From positions 28,473,770 to 28,537,769 of the forward strand of contig OU862923.1 in NCBI GenBank assembly GCA_917880885.1: 64,000 nucleotides of DNA. The letters are read 5' to 3'. Positions 10,896 through 21,954 of the stretch are shown here, piece after piece. The DNA comes from Limnephilus marmoratus. Lineage: Eukaryota > Arthropoda > Insecta > Trichoptera > Limnephilidae. How positions within the stretch are numbered: position 1 is the first letter of the stretch; each line of letters starts with the position of its first letter. The position numbers were made by a program, and so were the translations under genes. Under the pieces are notes generated by a model. That model saw only the letters and a program-made list of their open reading frames with translations. It searched no databases and was not told the DNA's origin.

Positions 10896-11544
10896 CTAGG
10901 GAGTCAGGATGGGTATATTGGGGACACTCTCGGATAATTTTAAGGTTAAGGATAATTATTTTTCCTTAAGTAGAACCGGAATCGCCCCTCAGAACGCAGT
11001 TAAAGTATTAGTTAATATTTTAACAAGGTGGGATTTAGCCTCTTCCTGTTCTCCAAATGCTCTCTACTCCCTCCATATCCTCTCCAATCCTCGGGCTTTC
11101 AAGTCCTGCTTCAAACCTCTTCCACGAATCTAACTCTTCCTCAGACTACCTCAAAGTTCCTCTACTGGTTTACCATTATACCTATACATAAATAATAGAA
11201 AAAAGGTGGATATGGCATGCAATGACTATCAAAGAGGCGAAGCCAATGAAAGTTATGCATTTGTAGTATACGTTTTGTGGTAGTAGATATGGCTGAACCA
11301 TGTTGGAGACACTTTATCTTTTCCCTTATTTCTATTATGTCTGATTATACATGTCGTGCACCTACTGTATTTATTCTGATACGTATAAACACCAGATAAT
11401 ACGCACGAGAAATTCCTTCCATGTATATTTCAATGGAAACCGATGCCGAAACTGACTTAGTAGGTACTTTTTACTTAGTAGCCCATCTGTCACTAAATCT
11501 GTCTCTTTTGCATTGCCTGACAGAATATACCGCCATTTTTTTTT
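10896..11544. other. No recognised feature
   Basis: A GC-richer patch at 10980-11150 holds a 74-codon frame without recognisable motifs. The remainder is AT-rich unassigned sequence. Confidence 0.35.
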
Positions 11545-11637
11545 TACATTAACTCCACACAGGAGGCCCTGAGGAAAATTATTTCCCTCAGGGCCTATGT
11601 CATCTGGGATGCTGTGTGGAGGGTCTTTTTGAGGAGA
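11545..11637 (-). repeat. 3' fragment of the SINE-like poly(A) repeat
   Basis: Minus-strand fragment: a T-run (the A-tail), then CTCCACACAGGAGGCC, CTCAGGGCCTATGTCATC and CTGTGTGGAGGGTC. It matches the last 90 bp of the family and abuts the AT-rich tail of the neighbouring LINE. Confidence 0.65.
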
Positions 11638-11640
11638 GGA

Positions 11641-12390
11641 ATAATAATAATAATAATAACGTAGTATTTATATAGCTCAGTTTTGTGATATTTCACTTCA
11701 AGTGCGCTTAATTATAATAAACTTAAAATTAATCTATAGTGTTCCTTACGAGTCCTTAAAAAAATAATTAAATAATGTGAAATAACCAATATATAAAATA
11801 TACAAAGCAATTCCTGAAGAACAATATTAACAACAATAGTGAGTGCTGTTTTAATGAATGAACGAATATACAAAAATGAACGAATAATGAATTCCTCTGT
11901 TTTAATGAAGGAATGAACATTGGTCTTGAAGAGACCCATGTTGTAGGAAGGAGGAAACACAGAGGCCGGTAAATCATTCCATATCCGAGCTGTTGAATAC
12001 AAGAACAAGTCGAAGAAACGACCCGTTTTCATGTGACAAATGTTAACTGTGTTCAAATGTTAGGCACGCGTTTGGCGTGTTTCCCGACTATGCACCGGTG
12101 CCGAAGGGATCAATGACGCTAGTTCCTCGGAGCATCTTCCATTGTAATACCGGTAGAACAAGGATAGCATTCCCACCGATGACGCCTGTGCTCTAAAGAT
12201 TTCAATCCGTCTGTTAAGATGGGAGAATCTATTAAGCGGACCGCCCGTTTCTGCACATAGTCGAGGGTATTTTTCAGGTATTTTGGAGCTCCAGACCAGA
12301 ATTTGGCTGCCAAATTCAACCGTGGGGCGCTCTTGTGATTTTTGCAGGGTTAGCAGTTGTGTACTATTAAATTGTGTACATAACATTCGA
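11641..12390 (-). pseudogene. Jockey/CR1-type non-LTR retrotransposon, 3' end, frameshifted
   Basis: On the minus strand the pieces read, in order, AAKFWSGAPKYLKNTLDYVQ, LEHRRHRW, LASLIPSAPVHSRETRQTRA and then, in another frame, ARIWNDLPASVFPPSYN and GLFKTNVHSFI. This is the usual C-terminal tail of jockey-like pol proteins. At least two frame changes break it. The 3' end is a (TTA)n tract at 11641-11660, preceded on the minus strand by a motif that also lies next to a TAA tract at 32147-32225. The reverse transcriptase domain itself is absent. Confidence 0.7.
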
Positions 12391-12844
12391 TCGAAATGAA
12401 TGAAACGAATATCTGTATTTAAAATTCAAGCTATGAATGATCAAACTTTTGGATCACTAAACACGCCCACATCGCATTTCTTATTTTATGAAACTATTAT
12501 AGTCGTCAACGCCGTCAATAAATTCACATATTTCTGGGGGGAGGTTTTTTTTAGTTAGTTTTTCCTAAACTCTTTAAAATATTTTAAATTCTAAATTGGT
12601 AATTTTTCAACACCTTTGTGTATAAATTATGATTATTAGAAAACCCTCCATGTTTGTATTACCTGTATTTTGTCAGAAGGATTATGTTATTCAATAAAGA
12701 TGCTTTCAATATCTAATAATGCTAAAAGCTTTTTTTTATAACCTGAAAAGGCTTTTTATTTCGACATTTTAAAAACTGGAAAAATTATAAAAGACAGCGC
12801 CAAAATTTGAAAATATGTTAATTGATCTGCCTCGTCATTATTCT
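12391..12844. other. No recognised feature
   Basis: AT-rich filler between a dead LINE and palindrome copy 3. Confidence 0.4.
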
Positions 12845-13082
12845 AATGCCTACAATACACGACAACTTTTTTCAGCCCGATTCCAACTAGAGACCAAAGT
12901 CCTACGATTTCATTTGGCATCACAACAAACAGCATGGTTCATGTGTTGTGTGCAGTTATGACAATTGAAATCGTGGATATGAAAATAGAGATGAAAATAG
13001 CGATCGCGTAAAGCGAAAAATATTGACTTTGGTCTCGGATTGGAATCGGGCTGAAAAAAGATGTCGTGTATTGTAGGCATTA
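12845..13082 (+). mobile_element. Long-palindrome element, copy 3 (second subfamily, left arm deleted)
   Basis: From TAATGCCTACAATACACGAC (12843 on) to GTCGTGTATTGTAGGCATTA. It carries AGAGACCAAAGTC where the other subfamily has AGACACAAAAGTC. About 50 bp of the left arm is missing, between ACCAAAGTC and CTACGATTTC, so the hairpin would have a bulge. Confidence 0.8.
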
Positions 13083-13453
13083 GGATGTGTTTCACGGTAA
13101 TTAGTACCTATTAGATATTATTTACCTATATGTTGAAAATTCATAAATGTAATCAGTGTTTATTCTATTATTAGCCTTATGCTGTACATACATTGTGCTC
13201 TTCTGCACCTACGAGTATTACTAAACACACTTTTCATTAAATATATCTTACCTTCTAAAAAGAATTATTACTTGTTATGAAAAATAAATAATTGCTGAGT
13301 CGCCTAACATTTTATTTTGTAAACCCCATTTCTTCTGAAACCCAAATGCAATACTTTACAAATTTAATTATATATTACTAAAATCTTGTTTATTTAAAAT
13401 CCAAATAGATAATCAATTCTATTTTAAGAGATTTCGAACGAAGGTTTTCTATT

Positions 13454-13578
13454 CTGCCGTCATAAGCAAAGAGGCAATTAGAAATTTGCCAAAGTCACAT
13501 TCTGATATACGAGACCATAAATATATCAGAATATGACTTTTGTAAATTCATGGCTGCCTTTTTGCTTACATGACAGCA
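13454..13578. repeat. Imperfect 125-bp hairpin, unrelated to its neighbours
   Basis: CTGCCGTCATAAGCAAAGAG and its counterpart TTTTTGCTTACATGACAGCAG face each other, as do CACATTCTGATATA and TATATCAGAATATG, around the loop CGAGACCATAAA. Arms are about 55 nt with a few mismatches and bulges. It could be a decayed MITE or a hairpin RNA source. The sequence alone does not decide. Confidence 0.55.
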
Positions 13579-13715
13579 GTATTAGTTTCTGGTTTAATTG
13601 AAATTAATTCCAATAGAAAAAGGATCTACCTAATTGAATTGATTTTGGTTTCTCGAATACGTAGATTATTATCTATACAAACATTATTTTTTTTGTGACT
13701 TAGGTCCAAGTAAAA

Positions 13716-13980
13716 CCTATAATACACGACATCTTTTTTCAGCCCGATTCCAATTAGAGACCAAAGTCAAAATTTTTCGATAACGCGATCGCTATTTTCA
13801 TATCTACAATTTCAGTTGACATCACAGCAAACAACATGGTTCATGTGTTGTTTGCAGTGATGACAATTGAAATCGTAGATATGAAAATAGAGATGAAAAT
13901 AGCAATCGCTAAAGCGAAATATGTTTGACTTTGGTCTCATTGGAATCGGTCTGAAAAAATAGGACGTATATTGTAGGCAT
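13716..13980 (+). mobile_element. Long-palindrome element, copy 4 (second subfamily)
   Basis: Ends CCTATAATACACGAC and GTATATTGTAGGCAT, with AGAGACCAAAGTC as in copy 3. There is a short deletion in the left arm around the ATTTTCAT block. The rest mirrors well. Confidence 0.8.
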
Positions 13981-14157
13981 ACATTAACTATAAATTACTC
14001 ATGTGAAATGAATTAATTCAAGATTTATTTTTAAAATCCCAGACGAATTATTTTTCGAATTTTTCAATCCCGTTATTAAGGCTTTTTATTAGATATTATT
14101 TAGGTACGTCAAAGATGACAGATGACACCTTCCAGAAAGCAGACAGTAAGGTAAGTA

Positions 14158-14442
14158 ATGGCCGTTATAAACGACATCTTTTTTCAGCCCGATTCCAATT
14201 AGACACAAAAGTCAACATTTTTCGTTCTACGCGATCGCTATTTTCATCTCTATTTTCAAATCTATGACTTCAGTTGGCATTACAGCAAACAACATGGTTC
14301 GTGTGTTGTTTTCAGTGATGACAATTGAAATCGTAGATATGAAAATAGAGATGAAAATTGCGATCGCGAAGAGCGAAAAATATTGACTTTTGTGTCTAAC
14401 TGGAATCGGGCTGAAAAAAAATGTCGTGTATAACGGTCATAA
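14158..14442 (+). mobile_element. Long-palindrome element, copy 5
   Basis: 285 bp, from ATGGCCGTTATAAACGAC to GTCGTGTATAACGGTCAT, first subfamily. The arms mirror through GCGATCGC and the ATGAAAATAGAGATG block to a centre near GGTTCGTG. Confidence 0.85.
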
Positions 14443-14611
14443 GTAAGGCTGGTAAGAAAAGTGGTAAGTATTGGAATTAAGCTGTGAAAAATATGGATTG
14501 TGGAATTTTTTTCAGTTTCTCGCCCATGAGAATTTACACTAGTCTTTCAATTTAAAAAAAAAACTTTCAAGCAATGAAATATCAAGAAATTTGCGGGAAA
14601 CACCTAAAACA

Positions 14612-14892
14612 ATGGTCGTTATACACGACATCTTTTTTCAGCCCGATTCCAATTAGACACAAAAGTCAACCTTTTTCGCTTTACGCGATCGCTATTTTCA
14701 TCTCGGTTTTCATATCTACGATTTCAATTGTCATCACTGCAAACAACGCATGAACCATGCTATTTGCTGTGATGCCAACTGAAATCGTAGATATGAAAAT
14801 GGAGATGAAAATAGCGATCGCGTAGAGCGAAAAATGTTGACTTTTGTGTCTAATTGGAATCGGGCTGAAAAAAGATGTCGTGTATTATGTCG
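14612..14892 (-). mobile_element. Long-palindrome element, copy 6
   Basis: First-subfamily ends (GGTCGTTATACACGAC on the left; the right end decays after GATGTCGTGTATTATG). The centre reads CATGAACCATG, so the copy is inverted relative to copies 2-5. It lies only 169 bp from copy 5. Confidence 0.85.
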
Positions 14893-15039
14893 GTAAGATC
14901 TCAATGAAAATAATCATTTTTAAATTAGATTCTTGTTAGGATTCTTTTTTATTATTTATCGTTTCTTTAGGTATATGGTAGGTATTATTGTTTACATTTC
15001 AACTTTTAACCTCACAGGACAAGTCTGTGTTAAGGGTAA

Positions 15040-15399
15040 TCTAATATATAAAATTCTCGTGTCACGGTGTTTGTTACCATACTCCTCCGAAACGGCTGGA
15101 CCAATTTTGATGAAATTTTGTGTGCTTATCTGGTAGGTCTGAGAATCGACTAACATCTATTTTTCATACCCCTTAAAGTAAAGGGTGTTCCACTCCGAAG
15201 AAAATCATTTTCCCCATACATTTTGTATGGAACGAATTCTCCTATTTTGAAAGAACTGCAGCAATATTGTAAGGGGTATAATATTGAACTGTGAACCAGG
15301 GGAGGGGAGAGGGGGGAGAAGGGAGGGGGAGGGAGGGAAAGGGGGGAAAGGAACTCACTTTTGATTCTGAGGCGGTACGAAGTTCGCCGGATCAGCTAG
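15040..15399 (+). mobile_element. Helitron-like non-autonomous element with intact 3' hairpin
   Basis: Begins TCTAATATATAAAATTC after a host A and ends GGATCAGCTAG before a host T. Just inside the 3' end GGCG-GTACGAAGTT-CGCC makes the hairpin expected of Helitrons, 7 nt before CTAG. A purine-rich tract (15298-15351) fills the interior. It shares its 5' part (GAAACGGCTGGACC) with 47229-47625 and its 3' part with 4635-5331. Confidence 0.75.
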
Positions 15400-15637
15400 T
15401 ATCTTTATAAAATTATAAAAATAACACAAAATAAAATATTGTAAAGCAATGGGAGATAATGGAGTACACATGTACTCGTATACTTGTCGTGTTGATATTT
15501 AATGTGAAGAAATATTAGAAATTTTAAAATCCTTGTAGGCATTTTTAATAAGATTCCAAAATTTTCCAAAACACGTAAATGAAGAATAATGGCTTACTCG
15601 AATAATTTTACAATCTTTTTAAAAAGAACACAAGGAA

Positions 15638-15868
15638 TTAAATGTTCTTTACATGTTCTGGAAGGCTACTAAATATAAGCGGAGCCTGATACAAATAAGT
15701 TCTTTGACCAAAAGAAGATTTAGTTTGAATTGCCACAAGGTTCAGACCAGAGCCAATTCTAGTAGTAGATACGAATTTGCTGAGTTCTTTCTGCAATGTT
15801 AATATTATTTTAAAAAATGTTCTCAAGGCTAATAAGCTTCTAATCTCAAGGCGTTTGTGTAAATACAC
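15638..15868 (-). pseudogene. Jockey/CR1-like reverse transcriptase, extreme C-terminus
   Basis: Open minus-strand frame with VSTTRIGSGLN, then SFGQRTYLYQAPLIFSSLPE and HVKNI. The pattern TR...QRTY.YQAP.IFNSLP is typical of the tail of jockey/CR1 pol proteins, downstream of the catalytic domain. The sequence up to about 16400 may continue the same element, but no frame is convincing. Confidence 0.55.
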
Positions 15869-15899
15869 CTAGGTGTTTTATGTTTTTCATGACATGACA

Positions 15900-17660
15900 T
15901 TATTTCTTATAATAATAATAGTTTATTTTAAAATGTATGCGGGGGTGGTGCAATTCAATACATTCCATAATATTTCGAAATAACAAACAGAATTTAGACA
16001 AACAATAAGAAAAGATAAAAAGTAAATAACAATACATTAATTAAATGCGAAAAATTAAACTGAAAAAATATTGTAAAAGATTTGAATATGTAATTTCTTG
16101 AACAAAGCTAAGAATCAGTTTTTGCCCAACTTCTAGCCCAAACATAGAATTTAAAAATACCAAATTGATTATTTAAATTTAACAACATCAAAAACCTTGA
16201 TTTAGCTCTAAATGAAGGTGGTTGGTTTGTTTTAAAGACATTGATGCCTTTGAATTGTTTGCTGTAGATTCGTATTAGATATTTTATTCGATGTAGATTC
16301 GTATTAGATATTTTAGAGAAGTCGTAAAGAAAACTTGGTAGGAAAACTAAAAAGGAATGGGTTCTTTCAAGAATCAGAGACCTACGTGATACGTAGATAT
16401 GTATTTATCATAATAGGTACATAGACCATTATGTAAGTAGGTACGTAACGCCGTTTTGTGAAAAACAACATTTAACGCGTTTAAAATTGACGTTTTATTT
16501 AGTTTGAATAAAATTTTCGTTGTCTTGCGTCTTTTACATTTCTTTTAGGAAGATAGAACGAAAAAAAAGATCTACGAAATAAGTTGCCGTAGGCGTTTCA
16601 AAATTAGCGCCATCTATGTCATTAGTAGTAAAGTTATCATTTTTCTGTTTTCTTTCCTGTGAGCTTTCAATTATCTATGTTCCGAACCCAAGAAGAATGT
16701 GGAATCTACTCGTTCATAGATGGCACTAGTAAATTTTTTTCAATGCTTTTGAAAACTTAAAATCAAACCCTTGAACCAAATTGAAAGGGAAAGATTACCA
16801 TATACATTGTAATACAACTTTCCTTTTCCTGCGTTTACATAAATGAAATAACTCGAACTTATAATTACGATTTATGTCACATTAGCAGTTTTCGAAAAAT
16901 AAGAATTTTATCCTGTAAGGGCGTTATGTAAGGTTAGGTTATTTTCCAGAGTGACTACAGAATTACAGAACTGAAATTCAGTTAAAGTCTGAGTCTGAAA
17001 TGCTGTCATGAAATTTGCACAATCATTTATTTTTAGAATTCAGAGCAACTCATCAATTTTCAGTTCGAAGTGTAATTTCCACCACGCACGATGAATTTAG
17101 GTACCTTTCAGAAATACCATTTTTTCTTTCAAAACTACTCAAGACGCTGTATTATTAATTCCATGTTTTCAATTTTGCACATGAATTTTATAGTAATGAA
17201 ATTTGAGTGAAGCAGAATAGTAGGTAACAAGAGACAATTAGTAAGTATTAATTAATTATTCCTTCGATAACATTAAACACAACTGAAACAAATAATAAAG
17301 ACAAAGTTCTTTGAAATTAAAAATCATTGTCCTGTTCACAGTATCGATATCCCCGCCGCCCGCCCTCCCTCTTCGCATTCTTTATAATTTCACACAGGCA
17401 AATCGACCCAAGAAGACACTTTCGAAAGAAATAAAAAAAGCCATAGGCAACGGGTGGAAAGCATGACTGTTTTTATTGTTGTATCATTCCGTGTAGTGTG
17501 CTCAGAATCATTATCAAATTTAGAGGATGCTGCACTACGATGAATTCAGTTTTTAAAATTAATTCACTTACAGTTTCTTAGAGCAGTCAACAGTCACAAC
17601 TGGTTTCTTAGAGCAGACTGGAAATTACACGCCCTCATTAAAAAATCACACCTGCGAATT
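15900..17660. other. Mostly unassigned; short tandem duplication
   Basis: No gene recognised. GTAGATTCGTATTAGATATT is repeated in tandem at 16265-16316. GCGCCATCTATG (near 16608) and CATAGATGGC (near 16717) form a loose inverted pair. Confidence 0.35.
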
Positions 17661-17664
17661 TTAA

Positions 17665-18097
17665 GGCGATTTAAGGCTCTGCAACCGGGCCCGAAAAGAA
17701 GAAGATGGAGGGATACGAAATTACGAACGTTAGAGGAGAGCATTAACATTTACAGCGACAAAATCGATGCGAAAATGTTTAATAAAACACGACTCGTTTA
17801 AAATAGAGCAAAAATCTCGCGGGCATTATCTTAAACAGTATTTAAAGAAACACTGTGAATTTTTTCATACATATAACTTGTAAAATAACTGAAACAAACG
17901 TGTTAATAATAATTTTTTGAGCATGCTTTGCGATTTTTTTCCATCCAGGGAATTTTATATAATTTGCGTTTTGGCGCGGGCAAAGTCTAGATATTATCTT
18001 CAAGAATAACATATATTTTTTAAGAGTTTTAAAACTTACCGTGTTTAAGGGAAATATGTAATAAATCGGTACAAATCCGGGTTGCGGGCCCTTGATA
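17665..18097 (-). repeat. About 430-bp dispersed repeat, copy 1
   Basis: The inverse of 53945-54375. Shared landmarks are AAACACGACTCGTTTAAAAT, ATCTCGCGGGCATTATCTTA, AACTGAAACAAACG, TATTATCTTCAAGAATAACA and the terminal GGTTGCGGGCC. No long frame is open. It abuts the truncated TTAA element at 18098, with no target duplication seen. Class unknown. Confidence 0.6.
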
Positions 18098-18667
18098 ATC
18101 CAGGAAAACATCGAAATTGGAATTCACGCCCTTTACGGGAGGAGTTTAAAAAGAAAAAGCTTTTGGAAAGGTTGGAAAAGATACTTGAGATTTTTTTTGC
18201 AGGTTGATTTCGTAAAGGCCTGTAAAAAATATTCATTCATTTTTACGCATTGTTTATTGTAATAAAACGGATATTTAAAATTGATTTCATGAAACTAAGC
18301 GACGCGGAGTCACACGTCTATTTCCCGCTCCGGCCGGGGCGTGACTGATACGAAATAGATGTGCTCAGTACATGTTTCTTGTGCCCTTGGCATAAGGGTC
18401 ACTTCAAGAATCCAAATTCGTAGAGTGCGGGCCGTATTGATTGATGTCAAAAATAATTACGAGAAAATGCATTTTTGAAATTTTCTGAAGTTCGGGCGTA
18501 AATATCAAATTTTTGCGGTTATTAAAAAAGAAACTTAATTATCCATATTATACAATAAAACCATATCCGAAAAAGGGTTTGTAAGTACGAAAGTTTGCAA
18601 TTGAAAGTGTTTTTTAGAAACCTAATACTTTATTTTTTTCTATGCTTATTAAAAGACTTATTAAAAG
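18098..18667 (+). mobile_element. TTAA-flanked element, core type B, 5'-truncated
   Basis: Enters the family consensus at ATCCAGGAAAACATCG, missing the first bases, and carries core type B (CATAAGGGTCACTTCAAG). It breaks off near AAAAGACTTATTAAAAG, where a second, type A copy begins. Confidence 0.65.
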
Positions 18668-19005
18668 TTGATTTCGTAAACTTATTTACAGGTTGATTTC
18701 GTAAAAACCTGTAAAAAACATTAATTCCTTTTTTACGCATTGTTTCCTGTAATAAAAGGGAAATTTAAAATTGATTTCACTAAATCAAGCGACGCGGAGT
18801 GACGCGTCCATCTCCCGCTCAGTTCGGGGCGTGACTGAGGTTTGACGACTGTGGTGTGGACAGTAGTTCTTCGGTGGACGCCATAGGGTTCACTTTGAAA
18901 AACCGAATTCGTCGACTAGTGGCCGTATTGTAAAATAACAACGCGAAAATGAATATTTTATTTTATTTTGGGAAGATTTTAGAAGAGAAGAAGGCTTCAT
19001 CTTAA
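18668..19005 (+). mobile_element. TTAA-flanked element, core type A, truncated at both sides of the core
   Basis: Starts inside the family at TTGATTTCGTAAA and contains core type A (GACAGTAGTTCTTCGGTGGA). It jumps from GGGAAGATTTTAGAAG directly to GGCTTCATCTTAA (TTAA 19002-19005), an internal deletion of about 300 bp. With 18098-18667 it makes a head-to-tail B/A composite. Confidence 0.6.
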
Positions 19006-19084
19006 GTAAGTATAAAAACAATTACTATTTAATTGTTTACATGAATTGTAACTTTTTTTTGCAATTGTTTAAAATGTTGGTTTA

Positions 19085-19290
19085 TTCGCGCAACAGAGTG
19101 TAGATACTCTTGGTATATCAACAATCAGAATCGATGCTTTGCTTGAAATGGCCTCAGCCGTTTTTCACGACCTATAAGTAACCAGGTTCTTCCCCATCTT
19201 ATCTCCTCCTTTCCTTCTCCCTTCCTTCAGCATTACAACATTCTTCAAATAGGAATGCACTCTCAATGCTATCTCACCAGCTCTTGACAG
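19085..19290 (-). repeat. Dispersed CCCCAATTGGGG-family repeat, decayed copy
   Basis: Shares GATACTCTTGGTATATC-like sequence, CTTGAAATGGC, and a pyrimidine-rich CTTCCCCATCTTATCTCC segment with 46985-47135 and 58928-59095. Confidence 0.4.
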
Positions 19291-19728
19291 TAGGGACTCT
19301 TATCCGATATTACATAAAAAAAGTTTTTTACAAAAAAATAAAAATCTGAAGAACAGAAAATCATAAAAGTTATGAAATAACACCAACCCAACAACCTACA
19401 GTCAACAAACATGAAGGTAAGGAAATCAACCTACATAAAAATATGGTCTACAAACGTGATGAAATAGGATGTAATACCAGCACAACAAAGTCTGCCTCGT
19501 AGCAGGAATCCCTACTGAGGAAGACTGCGAATTGTTAAACAACAAAAAAATGAGTGTGTTTTAGACCACACGACTGAAGTAAAACTTCACTAACTTATAA
19601 AAGAACATATGACATTGACGTTGACATTAGCACTGACATTGATTTTTTTTTTGTTTTATTAGTTCATACAATTCTTGAAAGTACACTATTATATTTTTTT
19701 TGACTACCATGCTAGGCTAATGCCCGTG

Positions 19729-19908
19729 TTACATTGGGGTGACATATTACATTGGGGTGACATATGAGCATGGGGTGACCCATGATCCTGAGGTAATCTA
19801 CGACCGTGGGGTGACCTACGACCTTGGGGTGACCTACGACCTTGGGGTGACCTATGACCTTGGGGTGACCTACGACCTTGGGGTGACGTACGACCTTGGG
19901 GTGACCAT
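19729..19908. repeat. 18-bp minisatellite, about ten units
   Basis: Units of the form GGGGTGACCTACGACCTT. The units nearest the hexamer array are almost identical and the outer ones more divergent (CATATTACATT, CATGATCCTGA), the usual pattern of edge decay. Confidence 0.85.
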
Positions 19909-20250
19909 CCTTACCCTTATCCTTATCCTTATCCTTATCCTTATCCTTATCCTTATCCTTATCCTTATCCTTATCCTTATCCTTATCCTTATCCTTATCC
20001 TTATCCTTATCCTTATCCTTATCCTTATCCTTATCCTTATCCTTATCCTTATCCTTATCCTTATCCTTATCCTTATCCTTATCCTTATCCTTATCCTTAT
20101 CCTTATCCTTATCCTTATCCTTATCCTTATCCTTATCCTTATCCTTATCCTTATCATTATCCTTATCCTTATCCTTATCCTTATCCTTATCCTTATCCTT
20201 ATCCTTATCCTTATCCTTATCCTTATCTTTATCCTTATCCTTATCCTTAT
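19909..20250. repeat. CCTTAT hexamer array, about 56 units
   Basis: Nearly uniform (CCTTAT)n with a few variants (CATTAT near 20152, CTTTAT near 20226). Because the unit is 6 nt, both strands stay open in several frames and give artefactual Asp-Lys, Arg-Ile and Leu-Ile dipeptide frames. These are not genes. Confidence 0.95.
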
Positions 20251-20457
20251 CACTCCCCAAGTCAAGCGTGCGTAAAGGCCCGACCGTTCGCCTCACCATC
20301 GATCACCGTTCGCATCGATTACCGTTCGCATCACACTTTTCGTAACATCACACTTATCGTAAAATCACACTTTTCGTAACACATCACCACTTTTTGTAAC
20401 ACATCACCGCTTTTCGTAACGCATTCACCAGCTTGCCCCCACGTCGAGCGTGCGAAA
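20251..20457. repeat. Degenerate short repeats closing the satellite block
   Basis: Contains three loose units of ATCACCGTTCGC and about five of ATCACACTTTTCGTAAC. They are bracketed by two related segments, CCCCAAGTCAAGCGTGCG and CCCCCACGTCGAGCGTGCG. GC and CpG content is higher than in the surroundings. Confidence 0.7.
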
Positions 20458-21051
20458 AAAAATTTACTTCAATAATTAAAAAAAGTCATCGTATAATATT
20501 TGAAAGAAATATATGTTTTTTACTGGTTGAACGACAGTAATATCAACATTTCCAACGCATCCTTCAACTCTTTCATCGGTGTTATTATGGTATTAGGTAT
20601 GAGGTATGGTATCGGTTGTACAAGGTATTGAAGCCATGGTGCCGCCATCCACCATGGAAACAGTTGCTGGTTACTGTTGGCGATATGGCTGAGTCATGAC
20701 ACCTTGCCACTTTGCCAGTCTCGGGCTAATATAATATAACATAATGCCACGGCACAAACAACAAGCGCGGTGCGGGTTCGATACACGCGGCAAGCTGCAA
20801 ACAACTGGATACGTATTTCCTTTGGTGCAAATTTAACCAAAATCTTCGAAATGCAGAAGTCATGATTTTATTTTGATGTGAAAATAAATACCTTACGTAC
20901 CATTTTAGCAATACTTACCGTACATTTTCGTACTCAAGATTATCTTCCACTATGCAAATTGTTAAGGAACGTTCTTGACTTATTTGGAGTAAAAAATGTG
21001 ACAAAAATTATCTGCGCATTTTTGAGCACTTTTTTTCCGAATTTTTTTAGA
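20458..21051. other. No recognised feature
   Basis: Unassigned. A GC-richer part at 20625-20830 has only short frames. Confidence 0.35.
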
Positions 21052-21644
21052 TTAAGGCGATCCAAAGTTCAGGAAAAAATCTAAATCGGAATTCACACCC
21101 TTTATGGGAGTAGTTTAAAAATACTTGAAAAAAAGCTTTTGGAAAGGTTGGAAAAGGTATTTGAGATTTTTTTTTACAGGTTGATTTCGTAAAGGCCTGT
21201 AAAAAATATTAATTCCTGTTTTACACATTGTTTATTGTAAGAAAACTGAAATTTAAAATTGATTTCACGAAACTAAGCGACGCGGAGTCACACGACTGTC
21301 TTCCACGCCGGTTGGGGCGTGACTGATACGAAATAGGTGTTGCCCAGTGCATGGTTCTTGTGCCCATGCCATAAGGGTCACTTCAAGAATCCAAATTTGT
21401 AGTAATGAGTGCGGGCCGAATTGATTGATGTTTGAAAGTGTTTTTTATAGACCTTATACTTTATTTATTAAAAGGCTTATTAAAAGACTTATAAAAAAAA
21501 TGACCGATGTTTTTAAGGGCCAAGGTATGTTCTACACACAGTATTTAATTGAAGCATCTATAATACTTCTAAGCTATCAAATTTTCAAAACAAAAACATG
21601 TGATTTTGTATAATTTTGCATTATTTAGTATGGCTTCATCTTAA
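21052..21644 (+). mobile_element. TTAA-flanked element, core type B
   Basis: TTAAGGCGATCC (21052) to GGCTTCATCTTAA (21644), with TTAA at both ends. Core type B (GTGCATGGTTCTTGTGCCC). An internal deletion removes the segment between GATTGATGTT and GAAAGTGTTTTTTATAG. Confidence 0.75.
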
Positions 21645-21782
21645 CAGAAAAAAACATCAAAAATGTCACCGGAGACCAAAATTTCATTTTCATTTTTTGT
21701 TCCAAATAATTTCAGGACTCACTGGTTAAAGTAAGTCAAGTACGTCCCTTATCACCCTGTAATGAATAAGTTGTGAAATAAC

Positions 21783-21865
21783 ACCATTTATCCAATTAAA
21801 TTTACTTGCGCACGCCGGGATTTGCACCCTCGACCTCCGGACCTCGACCACTGAGGCCGTCAAAA
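21783..21865 (-). repeat. tRNA-like module (SINE-head type), decayed
   Basis: CACGCCGGGATTTGCACCC and CCTCGACCACTGAGGCCGTC resemble, on the minus strand, the A- and B-box halves seen better at 52053-52135. The shared ACGCCGGGATT suggests the same family. Confidence 0.4.
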
Positions 21866-21954
21866 GTAAAGCCGAATAACGTGATGTCAAGGTTTATTTG
21901 TGCAACTTCATATTTATGTACCAGTTTGCCAAAGTGGTCAAAGAAATATGCACC

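Noticed and set aside
14104..14150. Possible 47-nt micro-exon with GTAAGTAA donor and TTATTTAG acceptor
   Set aside because: The acceptor lacks a good pyrimidine tract, only one frame is open for 15 codons, and the donor abuts palindrome copy 5.
19712..20299. Long open frames of Asp-Lys, Leu-Ile and Arg-Ile dipeptides on both strands
   Set aside because: A 6-nt repeat unit keeps several frames open automatically. No start context, splice sites or non-repeat coding is present.
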